A stretch of DNA of 64,000 nt from positions 415,001 through 479,000 of the forward strand of contig OZ025720.1 of NCBI GenBank assembly GCA_964019335.1, given 5' to 3'. The notes below the pieces were generated by a model that made no database searches, was not told the origin of the DNA, and worked only from the letters and a program-made list of their open reading frames with translations. This DNA comes from Diplonema japonicum. Its lineage: Eukaryota > Euglenozoa > Diplonemea > Diplonemida > Diplonemidae. Both the position numbers and the translations under genes were made by a program. Shown piece after piece: positions 20,675-31,259 of this stretch; position 1 is the stretch's first letter, and every line of letters starts with the position of its first letter.

Positions 20675-21949
20675 TCACTCCAGCTTCCCGTGGCCCTTCC
20701 ATCCCAGCACCCGCTGGATATCGGTGCTCACCATGCCCACGTAACCTGCGCCACCTGCCTGACCCCATCGGAGGTTGCCCTCTGCAAGGCCAACCCTTAT
20801 CCGCGCTGTTTGGATACGTGCTGGGTCGCCCATTACCTGAGCGACCCTGTAGCACTCCTTGTAGTAATGCACTGCTTTGATGTGTTCCTCTAGCGTAGTG
20901 TAGAGTTGCCCCAGCTGCTTGCATGCGTTCCCTATCCCCACGAGGTCCTCTTGATCCTCTGCAATCTCCAGTGCCCTCTTCAGCGACAGCACCGCTTCGT
21001 TGTGCTGCTTGAGTTTCTCTTGCAGCGTAGCGCATTCCCGCACAGCACGGCACTCCTTTTGTTCGCTGTTCATCTGCTTGCTGACCATCAGAAACCTTTT
21101 CTGGTACTCCAGCGCCTTGTTCAAGTCGCCTAGCAGCACTGTTATGCTTCCCAGCTTGCAAAACGCCTCCGCCTCTGCGTCCTGGTCGTCGTTGACGTTC
21201 GCCGTGTTGACAGCCTTCTCATAGTACTCCCGTGACTCCTCGTAGGCGCCGCCCACCTCGAGAGTCCCCGCTACCGCCATGTACACACGGATCAGGTTCG
21301 TGTTTGCGCGCTGTTTGAGCTGTGCGTCCCTCGCTGCCTCTGCGATTCTCAGCCCTGCTTCGTGGCATGCCACGGCTTCCTTCAAGTTCCCCATCCTCTC
21401 GTGTGTCAGCCCGAATCTCTCGTAGGCAGCACCTTCTAGTTCCTTGTCTGTCGATAGTTTCACTGCCTTCAGCCCCAACGCATGGAAACTGATCGCTGTC
21501 TCGTGGTCACCACTTTTTTCAAAGAAGTCAGCCAACTCTATATATCTGTGTTGTTCGTTAGCTGCTTTTGTACGCATACCTATTGTATACTGTTCCGAAT
21601 TTGCCTTGTTGCTTATTCTCTTCACTCTCCGCAAGCACGTCTGCTATCCACGGAAGCGTGTCTTCTGATATTTTGAACATCACACCAGCCAGTTCATCGA
21701 TGCACACGGGTTGCCGGTGCGACAGTTTATGTAGCTCGATGAACGAGTTCACACACCCCCGCATCAGTGTGTGCACGCACAGCCTGTTTGCGAGGTCCCC
21801 ATTAGTCAGCCCTTTGTCACTAAGGATTTTCAGCGCTCCCTCTTTGGTGTATACCCTCTCGCCGTTCTCCTGTTGTGGTGTCATGCCATCTTCGTCCATA
21901 CCTTCGTCTCGCACAACGGGGCTCTGAAGTCTATCAAGGCATCTCCCAT
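20675..21949 (-). CDS. TTC29: TPR-repeat protein, TTC29-like, ciliary
   Basis: Exons 21902-21949, 21626-21869 and 20675-21579. Introns of 32 nt (21870-21901) and 46 nt (21580-21625, GTGAAG ... ACAATAG) give about 398 aa. A start at 21899, without the first intron, is the alternative; the acceptor CACACCACAG just before the ATG at 21949 favours the longer form. An N-terminal helical domain (IELHKLSHRQPVCIDELAG) precedes six or so TPRs (AISFHALGLKAVKLS, AVACHEAGLRIAEAARD, SREYYEKAVNTANVN, AVLSLKRALEIAEDQED, AVHYYKECYRVAQV). This arrangement fits TTC29, an axonemal factor needed for dynein function. The assignment is by architecture and motif feel. Confidence 0.7.
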
Positions 21950-22126
21950 AGCACCCTGTGGTGTGTCTGGTAAATGGTACTGAACAATAATAATATAATA
22001 TAGCGGAGGATATATTAGCTTTCTGCCAACAGTGCGAGCCAAGCCACGCACCGTGCCGTGTGGAACTCGAAATTAAAGTGTAAATAAGGGATAATAAAGA
22101 AGGCCTGAGGCGAGCCAGTATATACA

Positions 22127-22792
22127 TCAGCGCCACATTGCGGGTGGAGTGAACGAGCGACAGGCTTTTCGCGAGGAGGTGCGAGGGATACGTGTACAAG
22201 TAGGTTTTTTTTGCGAAGCGATGGGTGCACCCGCGGCGTCGGTCCACCCATCTGGGTAGGCACGCCTTCGGCGGGCCATTGCATGAGGGGAAGGTGAGCG
22301 GGTGCGAACAAATGTGGACTTGACAGGGGACAGGGGTGTCTTGAGTGGCGGCGGCGGTGGTGGAAGGGACGAGCACCTTTTCTCCTTATGCTTCTTGCTC
22401 GGTTTCAAGTCCAGTGGTGGGACGTCAGGTGGTGCAAGTGGCTCAATCACTCTCTTCAGTGTCGGTGCCTGTTGACAGGAGTGCTCTGCACCCTTCTTCT
22501 TTGAACAGTACACGGCCACGTCCCCACCACTAACTACTCTCAACTTCTCTTGCGAAGGACTCAGGCTCTGCAGGCTCGCCTCCCCAGGCGACCACAGGGG
22601 TGATGGCAGCTGAGACGACGACGTGGACCACCTTTCAAACCTTGGCAGCGAAAGCTGCTTTACTTCCTCGCGTGTGGCGTAGTTCCTATCAAGAGAGAAC
22701 TGCGGTGGCGACCCCTTCTTGGGCGTCCCCCTGACTGGGGGCGACCGCGGTGACCGCGAGCGCGAAGAAGCGGCAGACCATGTGGTAGCCAT
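22127..22792 (-). CDS. Proline/serine-rich hypothetical protein
   Basis: 221 aa from the ATG at 22792, 89 nt downstream of the Kelch gene stop. Disordered in character: SP/RS-rich N-terminus (SRSRSPRSPPVRGTPKKG), a polyproline run (SSLPPPPPPLKTPLSP) and a basic C-terminus. No domain recognised. SP-rich segments with flanking basics could be kinase sites or SH3/WW ligands. The frame is clean, but composition alone gives limited support for it. Confidence 0.55.
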   Translation of the reverse strand: MATTWSAASSRSRSPRSPPVRGTPKKGSPPQFSLDRNYATREEVKQLSLPRFERWSTSSSQLPSPLWSPGEASLQSLSPSQEKLRVVSGGDVAVYCSKKKGAEHSCQQAPTLKRVIEPLAPPDVPPLDLKPSKKHKEKRCSSLPPPPPPLKTPLSPVKSTFVRTRSPSPHAMARRRRAYPDGWTDAAGAPIASQKKPTCTRIPRTSSRKACRSFTPPAMWR

Positions 22793-22881
22793 CCCTGTTG
22801 TGTGTGACAGGATACAGTGCAATGAATAAAAAGATCGTAACTAACCAAATGGAGCACGGCAAGCTCTGATGAGTGATACTA

Positions 22882-25314
22882 CTATTTCCCGTTCGCGGCG
22901 CGTTTCTGCAGTTTTTGCATGCGCTTGTCATTTTCTTTTGCTTCAAGCGCCTTCTTGTCACGCCAAGCGGCTTCTCTTCTCTCCTCGTCGTCAAGGTACT
23001 CGATCTGCTCAAGGACAGGGCGGCACTGTGTGGTGTTGCTTGTGTTTTCTTTGCATACCTCGTTGTACCTCACTGACGAGAACCTGAAGGCCTCCTTCCT
23101 GATGGCTTTTGCGGCATCTGCCGCAGTGGGGTCGACGGTGGTGTTGGACCTGGCCTCTTCTTGCCAAAATTCCGTCGTTGTGGCGAAGAAGTCCTTCAGC
23201 GTCTGGTGCGGCTCGGGGGTAGGCACTCCTTCGTCAGCACCCAGCTTGGCCCTGAGCTCGTCTCTCTTCGACCTAATACGCTTCTTTCCCTTCACCTGCT
23301 TCGGTTTCGCCTTGTCGCCTGCCTCCACTTTGTCTTTGCCCTCTTCGCCCTCGCCCTCGCCTTCGTCATCTTCTTCATCTTCTTCATCTTCATCTGAGTC
23401 AGCCTTCCCATGAGCAGGCCCCTCCTCGTCGTCGTCTTCGTCGTCACCAACCTCCTCATCGCTCTCGTACCAGTCCTGCTTGCTCAGATCCATCTCTTGC
23501 ACGGGCTCGAAGGTTTCCAGCGCATTCAGGTTAACCCTGTACATGTCGCTCAACGTTACTTCTCTGTTGCCTTCTTCAAACTGACCACCGTAGAGGTACA
23601 TGTAGTTCCCCATGCAGCACAACTGTGCAGAGAATCGCCCGCAGGGTGTTACCTGTCCAGCTTCGTTCGTTTTGTATGATTTCTTTGATCGCTCCTTCGC
23701 AGTCTCGTCGAAAGTCACCACCTTCTTTGGCGCCACGTCTTTGTAGTAGCCAAGGCCTTCAGCGCCCATCTTGAAGGCGTACCCCTTCCTGCTGCCTTGG
23801 AAGGTCTCTCTGGCGATGAACGGTTGATCCTCAAAGTCCTCGTCCTCATCGCTAACGTCCTCAGCAACGGGAATGAGCTGTGGGACAGGCTCTTCTTTTT
23901 TCTCGTATCCCACGATTTGGTTCCCCAAGTAGATGGGGATCCCAAGGTCCTCGTCAACTTCCTGCGTTTCGTCTTCAGGCTTTGGCTCCTCCTTCTTTGT
24001 GGGGTTCTGCCCTTTCTTCTTCTTGGGTGGAGGTGGAGCTTTCTTTACTTTTTTCTTAGCAGCACTGAGCTTTGGCATGGCCGAGCTCGCCCATGATCCC
24101 TCGATGGCCTCCTCAGAGTCCTCCGTGTCGCTGCCAGACGCCTCGGAGGGTTCGGGCTCCGTCACCTCTTCAGCCTCTACAGGGGTTACGGACGACACCC
24201 CGCCTTTCTTCCTTCTCTTCCCGCCTTGTGCCTTCTTCTTTTTTAGGATGAGCGGGAACCACCTCTTGGAGTCCATATTGAAGACGTACATGTCGTTGTA
24301 GAACCGGGACTTGATCTCGTCCTTGTCTTCGTAATCCATCGCACCACCGAAGAAGATAGCCTTCCTGGCGGACGTGGTCACGGACATGCCGGACCTGATG
24401 TTCGGGGGGATGCCTGCCTTTTTCACGCGTGTCCACATGTTGTTAGCAAGGTTCAAGGAGAACAGGTCGCTGTGCGAGCTGCCGTTGCGCGCCTTGCCCT
24501 CGACGTGGTAGCCGCCGTACAGGAACATCGTGTCACCGTAGACACAGAGGTTCACGGCGCTGCGCTTGGAGGGCTTCTCGCCCTGCGCGTCGAGGCGCTT
24601 CCACTGCGGGAGTGCGTCGAGGTTCGAGAGCGTCCACGTGTCGTCGAAGTACTGCGCTGTGGATGTCACAGTGTCGTGGAAGCCGCCGAACATGACTGCC
24701 GTTCGTTTCCAGAGCACCATGCGGTGTCCAGAGCGGGCCTGGGGGGTGCCCTTTTCCTTGAGCTTGATTTCTTCCCATTCCCACGTATTAAGATTCAACC
24801 TCCAAAGGTCTTTGTGGTGGTAGAACTGGGACTGGGAGGGGGATGTGAATTCCCCTCCGTAGGAGAGCATGTAGTTCTTGTAAGTAACTACCTGGTGCGA
24901 GGAACGGGGAGAAGGCGACACCGGGGACGAAACTGTCTTCCAAACTAGCCTGTCAGTGTTGAACCTGTAGAGGGTGTTGTAGCTGTCGGTACGCTCACCG
25001 TTCCAGTACTCACCTCCAAAGAGGATCACCTCAGCGCTGTTCATTGGGTTAGCTGTGAACGTAGCGTTGATGCGTTCGCTGGGCGCGTCACACTCTTCAA
25101 CGATGACCTCTCTCTTCTTTTTTTCTTTCTTGCTGTACTGCTCGAGGAGCATCTCAATGTCCTCTTCCTTCAGCTCTCCTTCATCGTCGAACTTCTCTCT
25201 TCTGGAGCGCTTTTCAAGGTTCTTTTGTCTGTGCTTCTTGTCGTTATTCGCCTTGTTCCTCCCTCCCTCTTTATCATTCGCCGCCTTCTTCCTCTTGTCT
25301 CTGCCCTTTCCCAT
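22882..25314 (-). CDS. KLHDC4: Kelch-repeat protein, KLHDC4/KEL-like
   Basis: 810 aa from the ATG at 25314. A lysine/arginine-rich N-terminus (MGKGRDKRKKAANDKEGGRN) precedes a six-bladed Kelch propeller at about residues 75-360 (VILFGGEYWNGERTDSYNTL, YMLSYGGEFTSP, TAVMFGGFHDT, MFLYGGYHVEGKARNGS, AIFFGGAMDYEDKDE). One further blade (NYMYLYGGQFEEGNREVT) lies far downstream after a long acidic, lysine-rich linker. The C-terminus is strongly acidic then basic. This order matches the widely conserved KLHDC4 family. Basic tracts suggest the nucleus or nucleolus. Intronless. Confidence 0.85.
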   Translation of the reverse strand: MGKGRDKRKKAANDKEGGRNKANNDKKHRQKNLEKRSRREKFDDEGELKEEDIEMLLEQYSKKEKKKREVIVEECDAPSERINATFTANPMNSAEVILFGGEYWNGERTDSYNTLYRFNTDRLVWKTVSSPVSPSPRSSHQVVTYKNYMLSYGGEFTSPSQSQFYHHKDLWRLNLNTWEWEEIKLKEKGTPQARSGHRMVLWKRTAVMFGGFHDTVTSTAQYFDDTWTLSNLDALPQWKRLDAQGEKPSKRSAVNLCVYGDTMFLYGGYHVEGKARNGSSHSDLFSLNLANNMWTRVKKAGIPPNIRSGMSVTTSARKAIFFGGAMDYEDKDEIKSRFYNDMYVFNMDSKRWFPLILKKKKAQGGKRRKKGGVSSVTPVEAEEVTEPEPSEASGSDTEDSEEAIEGSWASSAMPKLSAAKKKVKKAPPPPKKKKGQNPTKKEEPKPEDETQEVDEDLGIPIYLGNQIVGYEKKEEPVPQLIPVAEDVSDEDEDFEDQPFIARETFQGSRKGYAFKMGAEGLGYYKDVAPKKVVTFDETAKERSKKSYKTNEAGQVTPCGRFSAQLCCMGNYMYLYGGQFEEGNREVTLSDMYRVNLNALETFEPVQEMDLSKQDWYESDEEVGDDEDDDEEGPAHGKADSDEDEEDEEDDEGEGEGEEGKDKVEAGDKAKPKQVKGKKRIRSKRDELRAKLGADEGVPTPEPHQTLKDFFATTTEFWQEEARSNTTVDPTAADAAKAIRKEAFRFSSVRYNEVCKENTSNTTQCRPVLEQIEYLDDEERREAAWRDKKALEAKENDKRMQKLQKRAANGK

Positions 25315-26280
25315 GGTTGTGTCTGGCAGTGCAAAAATAAAAGCTACAAAATCCAAACAAAAAGATGAAATAGGGCACCAGCAAAAAAAAGGGGGGGAAC
25401 AAAAAAAAGAAGAATTGAATTATCCAACCCATGTATCATGTGAAAAAAAGAGGCTTCACAAAGATAAGAAGAAAGTTCAAAAAAGCTTTCATTCTTTCTA
25501 TTTACTTTCTTTCTTCGCTTCTCTCTTTTTCCTTCCCCCCCCCCCCCTCCTTGGATTACCTGCAACACCTCCGAGCAAAAAACTGTTATAGCGGGTTTCT
25601 TTTTGCTTTTTTTTTTTCCATCCTTTTTTTTTTAAAATCGTCAACGGGAGTAGACTAAGTACAGTGACACTATGAAACATGATCGACCACGGCAAGAAAG
25701 AAATCCTAAACATTTTAATTTACCATTTTATTGTTTCGAAAAAAACAAAACCACATATCTCCCCGGACAAAGACCAAAAAAAAAAGGGGGGTAAAAAGAA
25801 AGAAAAAACTCAAAGTACAGGACAAGCCCCCCGCTAGAGGGCCGCCCAAAAAAAAAAAAGAGACATTTAAGGGTACCTGCGGTATGTGGCAGGACGCCTG
25901 AAGAAAGGAGAAAAAATTTAAAAAAGGGGGCACACACACTTCCGCTTTTCTCTCCCCACATATGTATGCGCCCTTAAAACATAGTGTTGTTTAGTCAGGA
26001 CATAAGCCTTTAGGGCATCACGCACGGAAGGGGGGATGCTAAAAGAGAAAAATAGTCTATTAAACACCTTGAGACTTTTGTATGAGGAGAAGGGAGGTCA
26101 CCTCCCCAGACCTGTATGGGTCTTCCTTTCCCTTCTTAATGTGTGCTCAACAACTGTGCAAACAGATCACAACGGATAAAAAAAGGGGGGGGAAGGAAAA
26201 AAGGAAAAAAAAAAAAAAAAGAGGTGGAAATGGGGGAGAGAAAAATTAAAGTATAAATACTCACAAAGTCCCCAAGTCGT
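25315..26280. other. Low-complexity spacer with second copy of the 39-nt element
   Basis: No gene supported. Homopolymers throughout. The 39-nt element shared with 13111-13149 is at 25809-25847. Confidence 0.55.
25809..25847 (+). repeat. 39-nt intergenic element, copy 2
   Basis: Begins CTCAAAGTACAGGACAA and ends AGAGGGCCGCCC. Same length as and about 85% identical to 13111-13149; both lie in A-rich spacers about 150-450 bp from the nearest minus-strand gene end or start. Confidence 0.7.
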
Positions 26281-29200
26281 CTATAGCTCACGGGACGGGG
26301 CACAAGGCAGAATGTGCGGGGGGCGGAAGCGGCGGAGGTGGAGGGACGAGAGGAGGACACATATAGAAGAGCATATCATAGCGATGCCACCAAAGGTGGG
26401 TGGAAGTTGGTACCTACACAGCGGGAACAAAAGTCCTGCTGCAATGGGAAGGGCTATTGTATTGTAACCGAATGCCCAAAAGAAGTTGAGTTTGATACGC
26501 CTCATAGTGGTCCTGGACAGGGACAAGAAGGTGACCACGTCACGCAGGTCAGACCTTGTTAGCACGCAGTCCGCAGCATCGATAGCAATAGTGGTCCCAG
26601 CCCCCAAGGCAATACCCACATCTGCCTCGACTAGGGCGGGTGTGTCATTCACACCATCCCCAACGAAGGCCACCACCTTCCCTTTCCCATCCTCGTGTAT
26701 CAGGGGCTGCGTCGTGATGCTGGCCATCTCGATGTCGTCCGAGTCAACACCCGTCTCGGCCCCTGTCATCAGTGCCTTCACTGTCTCCGCTTTCTCGGCA
26801 GGCAGCATCTCTGACAACACATTTCTCTGCGAGATGCCCACCTGCCTTGCGAACTTCTCTGCAGGAGCCCTCCCATCGCCCGTCACCATGTAAACCTCAA
26901 CACCCTTTGCCTTCAGATATTTTACCGTTGCCCTTGCCTCGTCCTTAGGTTCATCCGACATAGCAAACACAGCATACCCATCACCCACAATCGCCACGAC
27001 CACTGTGGTGCCCTCTGAGAGCCATATCTCAGCCGTCTCCCTGACATCCTGTGGTACGTCATTGGACAGCCACCTAATGGACCCGATCTTGACCTTCACT
27101 TCCGTCTCTTCGACACGCACGACAGCCTCGACGCCTTTGCCGTGATGTGTCTGGTGTCCCGTCACAACGCAGGGCAGTGGGTCACAGATGTGGTTGCAGA
27201 TGGCCTTTGCCACTGGGTGCACCGATTGCTCCTCAACAGCATTCACAACACTGAGTAGTTGTATTTCAGTGAGCGAGTCCCCAGTACGGGTGTCGGACTT
27301 CTGCACACGGATCTTCCCAGTGGACAGAGTGCCTGTCTTATCGAACACTACACACGACACATTGTGCGCCATCTCTAGTGCGTCACCACCCTTGATAAAA
27401 ATGCCATTCTCAGCCCCCACGCCTGTGCCCACCATTACTGCAGTGGGTGTTGCCAACCCCATGGCACAGGGGCAGGCAATGACAAGCGTCGACACAAGGA
27501 AGTTGACTGCAAAGGCAAAAGGGGTCTCGTCAGTACCTCTGTAGGACTCAGGGTACAAGTCGAGGACGCCCAAGATGAGCCACGTGAAGAAGACAACCAC
27601 AGCAAAGGTGATGACACAGGGCACGAAGATGCCTGCTACCTTGTCCGCGTACTTCTGAACAGGTGCCTTGTTCACCTGCGCCTCGTTGACGAGCTTCAGG
27701 ATCTGCGAAACGCAGGATTCGGAACCGACCTCCGTGGCCAGTACTACAGCTGAGCCGTCGATGCACAAAGTACCTCCTGCAACCTTGTCACCTTCGTGCT
27801 TCACGACAGGGACGGACTCTCCTGTGATCATGCTTTCGTCGACTGATACGCCCCCCGACACGATCTTACCATCCACAGGAACACTGCTGCCTGCGATGAG
27901 GCGCACCCTGTCGTTCTTCGCCACTTCGGCGACATCGACGTCTATAAAAGTGCCGTCCCTCTCGAGAATAGCTCGTGTGGGCTGCAGGTCCATCAAGTTG
28001 ATAAGCGCGGCGGATGTTTTGCTCTTTGCTTGGTACTCGATGTACTTCCCTAGCAGCATGAAGGCGATCAAAGAGGAGGCCGTGTGGAACACATAAGTGT
28101 ACTTTCCCTCGCTGAAGCATGCTTGTGTGAGCATCACAGTCGATGTGACGAACGGCGTGATGACACCCAAAGTGACAAGGGCGTCCATGGTAAAGGTTTT
28201 ATGCGAGACGGCAACATAGGCCTTAAGGAAGAAGGGTTTGCCGTAGAGCACGACAACAGGAGTGGCGAAGAGCAGCTGGATGAAGGGCGTGGGTGTGAGA
28301 CCCTGATAGAAGTGGTAGTTGAGGATGTTATCATGAACGTAACGAATCTTTGAGAAAATCATCATTAAGAACATAAGAGGGAGTGCGAGGCTCAGAGCAA
28401 TGATGGCATCATGCTTTTTCTGTGAGATCTCCTTTTCGTGTGTGAGGTTCTCGCGCAGCTCTGCATGGTTTGTCATAACGCGGATTTCGAAACCAAGGCT
28501 TTGCACCTCTGCGATGACTCCCTCTTCGCCGAAGCCGTCAACAAGGAAGCACACCCTCGCCACAGTGGTCGAGAAGTTGACAGTCGCACTCCGAACATGG
28601 CGCGTGAGGTCGGAGAGGTGCTCCTCGATGCGCCCCGCACAACTAGCGCAGGTCATGCCACGTATGAGGAAGCTCATCGTTACCCATGTGACAGCATCAC
28701 TGAGCGGGGGAGGGGGAGGCTTCGGTGACTCCGACGTCTCAGCAGAAGTATTGTAAATATCGAAGCCACTTACTTCATCCTCGGCAACACCAACCCTCAC
28801 CACATCTGGTGCTTCCCCCACCACGTCTTCTCTTTCCTTCAACATAATCCCAAACTTCTTCAAGTCTAGCACCTTTCCGATCACTTCCTCTTGCTCTTTC
28901 TCTAGGTCCCCGTGTCCCAAGCACCACACTTTCAGCACTGCCGCCTCAATGTCTACTTCCACTTTCCGTGGTCGAAGCGCCCTGCGTATCCTCACAACAC
29001 ACGAGTTGCACACTACGTTCGTTACATTAAATGAAATGACTGTCTGCGTCACCGTTCTCGGGGCAGCAGGAAGCTGGCAGTCCTCGAGCACTTTTTTGAG
29101 ACTCTCGAGAGTGACATCTGCAGACAACTTTGCGTACAAAGTGGTGTCCTGCAAGCTGTAAAAGAAATCGTTGTTGGGTGTCAGCGATAGCTGTTTCAAA

Positions 29201-29859
29201 CGCCTAGCTATTTTAGAAACGCAGCTCTTGCAATGCACGGTAGGTGACTTCAGAACAGCAACATCAACAACACTACCTGCAGGGCTAGGGTCAGAGGTGC
29301 GGAGGAGGAACGCCTTGCAGAGGTGAGGGGAGAGGTGGGAGAGTTGCTTCCCAGGATCACATGATGAAAGGGGGACAGGACCAAGAGAAGCAAGAGGGAC
29401 GTCCACAAAGAACTTGTTGTTGGTAAGTGGTAAACGTGTTGCTTCAGTGGGCTTGAAAGACAGGCACTTGGGTGTGGCATAAGTCACAGCAACTGTTTTG
29501 TAACTATCATTGAGCGTCTTGGCGAGGTGGGAGAGCACGTTCCCACTCGCCGTGTAACTAACTTTGTACACAGTCAAGTCACCTGAAGTCCGCAGGACCA
29601 TACTGCCCGTCACATCGGGGGTCCTTTCGATAGCTACAGCGACCTCTTCGCAGCTCCCATGCACCCATAAGACACCGTGTTCTGAATTGCCTTCCACCCC
29701 TACGCACCCCAACCCGCACAGTCGTTCTATCACATCGTTCAAACTACCTTCCACACGTACTAACGTCTTGTTGTCCTCATCCACAAGCTGTACGCCCTGT
29801 AGTGTCCCCACCGCCTCCTTCCATCCCTCTCGCACCCCGCGTACTGTCAGCTCTTGCAT
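26281..29859 (-). CDS. P1B-type copper-transporting ATPase
   Basis: 1192 aa, intronless. The N-terminal 400 residues carry degenerate heavy-metal domains with CxxC pairs (VHCKSCVSKI, VVCNSCVVRI), then one canonical domain GMTCASC near 405. The core has all P1B features: TGES phosphatase motif, membrane CPC in VIACPCAMGLATP (near 796), phosphorylation site FDKTGTLS (near 843), the His-Pro dipeptide in EEQSVHPVAKAI and hinge GDGVNDTPAL. CPC plus the GMTCASC domain point to Cu(I) export from the cytosol into the secretory pathway or out of the cell, as ATP7/CCC2/CopA do. Oddities: DKTGTLS where DKTGTLT is usual, and MVTGDG where TGDN is usual. Confidence 0.95.
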   Translation of the reverse strand: MQELTVRGVREGWKEAVGTLQGVQLVDEDNKTLVRVEGSLNDVIERLCGLGCVGVEGNSEHGVLWVHGSCEEVAVAIERTPDVTGSMVLRTSGDLTVYKVSYTASGNVLSHLAKTLNDSYKTVAVTYATPKCLSFKPTEATRLPLTNNKFFVDVPLASLGPVPLSSCDPGKQLSHLSPHLCKAFLLRTSDPSPAGSVVDVAVLKSPTVHCKSCVSKIARRLKQLSLTPNNDFFYSLQDTTLYAKLSADVTLESLKKVLEDCQLPAAPRTVTQTVISFNVTNVVCNSCVVRIRRALRPRKVEVDIEAAVLKVWCLGHGDLEKEQEEVIGKVLDLKKFGIMLKEREDVVGEAPDVVRVGVAEDEVSGFDIYNTSAETSESPKPPPPPLSDAVTWVTMSFLIRGMTCASCAGRIEEHLSDLTRHVRSATVNFSTTVARVCFLVDGFGEEGVIAEVQSLGFEIRVMTNHAELRENLTHEKEISQKKHDAIIALSLALPLMFLMMIFSKIRYVHDNILNYHFYQGLTPTPFIQLLFATPVVVLYGKPFFLKAYVAVSHKTFTMDALVTLGVITPFVTSTVMLTQACFSEGKYTYVFHTASSLIAFMLLGKYIEYQAKSKTSAALINLMDLQPTRAILERDGTFIDVDVAEVAKNDRVRLIAGSSVPVDGKIVSGGVSVDESMITGESVPVVKHEGDKVAGGTLCIDGSAVVLATEVGSESCVSQILKLVNEAQVNKAPVQKYADKVAGIFVPCVITFAVVVFFTWLILGVLDLYPESYRGTDETPFAFAVNFLVSTLVIACPCAMGLATPTAVMVGTGVGAENGIFIKGGDALEMAHNVSCVVFDKTGTLSTGKIRVQKSDTRTGDSLTEIQLLSVVNAVEEQSVHPVAKAICNHICDPLPCVVTGHQTHHGKGVEAVVRVEETEVKVKIGSIRWLSNDVPQDVRETAEIWLSEGTTVVVAIVGDGYAVFAMSDEPKDEARATVKYLKAKGVEVYMVTGDGRAPAEKFARQVGISQRNVLSEMLPAEKAETVKALMTGAETGVDSDDIEMASITTQPLIHEDGKGKVVAFVGDGVNDTPALVEADVGIALGAGTTIAIDAADCVLTRSDLRDVVTFLSLSRTTMRRIKLNFFWAFGYNTIALPIAAGLLFPLCRYQLPPTFGGIAMICSSICVLLSSLHLRRFRPPHILPCAPSREL

Positions 29860-30185
29860 AAACCCACCTGTAAGAGTAGTAAATGATGGGCAAAGAAAAT
29901 GATTAAATCAAAACCTCCAGCTGCATCCCGTGCTGAGGTAGAAGACTGGATTCCAACTGCATAGCTTCGTGCTACGCTAGGTTTTCGAAGAGGAAAAAAC
30001 AAGACAAACGTAAGTGAACAAAAGAGGTTTCCGACGATGTAGAAACAACAAACAACAGCAACATAAGAGAATATAAAAAAAAAAAAAAAAAGAAAAGAAA
30101 AAAAATGTAATAATAATAAAGGAACATCGCAACCCATGAGGGCAGGACACATCACGTTTAAGGTCTAGCTGAGGGAAGAACTCCC
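29860..30185. other. Spacer sharing sequence with the pseudogene at 3.2 kb
   Basis: No gene. The part from about 30023 (TTTCCGACGATGTAGAAAC) to 30185 is the metallophosphatase 3' flank that is duplicated at 3200-3310. Confidence 0.7.
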
Positions 30186-31259
30186 TTATGGGGTGTAGAT
30201 AGTCTGCTGGTCAATGGTTTGGTACTTGCCTGTCCAGGGGTCGAGGCGTTTGTAGCTTGTGATAGTGCCGTTCTGGGTAAGGTCGATGACGCGAGCCCTA
30301 CGTGCCCACCCCTTTTTACCATAGGCGTGAAAGCCCGACCCCCCGCAGTAGCACAGGTTGATGCCGTGCCAGTTCCCGCAGAAGTCGTTGTTATGATCGT
30401 GTCCCACGTTGGTCATCTTGATGTCGCCAGTCTCCAGCATGGCAGTGAAGAGGCCGGATGCCACGTCGGGGCACGACACAGGCTCCTGGTGCTTGCCGAC
30501 GATCTTCGTGGTTGCGAGCATGTCGTTGTAGGGCATGATGGGGATGTGGAAGAAGCCCACTGCAGGCAACACCTTCTTGTTGCGGTCTGCAAGGCCTAGT
30601 GACGTGTTGAGGTACCACGCGATCTGGTCGTTCCAGATCCAGTCATAACCGCTCACAGTTGAGTACTTGCTGTAGTCCCCGCTGTCGAAGAAGTAGAGGT
30701 ACATGGCGTCCGTTGTGTTGGTACTGTCGGTGAGCCTGATGTACGTGTTTCCGTACCCGTGGATGTCGCTGGGGCCGAGCTTGGACAGGGACCCCGGGCG
30801 GGACCTCAGGACATCCATGACCTGCTTTCTGTCGAGGTCCGCCTGCTGGTCGTGGTTGCCTTCCACTGCGATCCAGGGCTTCCCGTACCTCACGACGACT
30901 TCGGACCACTGCAGCATGCTGGCCGTTGCGTTCGTGGAGCCACCGTCGATGTTGTCACCGGTGAAGACGACAAGGTCCGGCTTTTCTGATTCCAGCAAGG
31001 CTTCCAAGAAGGCCGTCGTGTTCAAGTCGCTGCAAGGGAACTTCGACTGCGCGGCGTCTAGGTCAGCGCAGTTTGTTGTCGAGCCTTGTTCAAAATGCAT
31101 GTCAGCAAACTGTAAGATCCTCATCTTGCCGCCCACCATGGGCAACGTGGCGGTCGCCTCTCCCAAGACAGGTGCCCCCCTTGCCCTGAACTTCTCGATG
31201 AGCCCTTGCCCACTGACACAGCCAGCAAGCAGTGCTACCAGAAGACACGTTTTTTTCAT
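30186..31259 (-). CDS. Secreted calcineurin-like metallophosphatase
   Basis: 357 aa with a signal peptide (MKKTCLLVALLAGCVSGQ). All metal-binding motifs of the calcineurin-like/purple acid phosphatase superfamily are present in order: D-x-H in LQFADMHFEQG (near 50), GDNIDG (near 99), GNHDQQ (near 134), H in FFHIPIMPY and GHDHNND (near 289). The overall pattern fits the PAP28/29-DCR2 branch of secreted phosphoesterases. Several N-glycosylation sequons. Substrate unknown. Its 3' end has been copied to 3.2 kb. Confidence 0.9.
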   Translation of the reverse strand: MKKTCLLVALLAGCVSGQGLIEKFRARGAPVLGEATATLPMVGGKMRILQFADMHFEQGSTTNCADLDAAQSKFPCSDLNTTAFLEALLESEKPDLVVFTGDNIDGGSTNATASMLQWSEVVVRYGKPWIAVEGNHDQQADLDRKQVMDVLRSRPGSLSKLGPSDIHGYGNTYIRLTDSTNTTDAMYLYFFDSGDYSKYSTVSGYDWIWNDQIAWYLNTSLGLADRNKKVLPAVGFFHIPIMPYNDMLATTKIVGKHQEPVSCPDVASGLFTAMLETGDIKMTNVGHDHNNDFCGNWHGINLCYCGGSGFHAYGKKGWARRARVIDLTQNGTITSYKRLDPWTGKYQTIDQQTIYTP

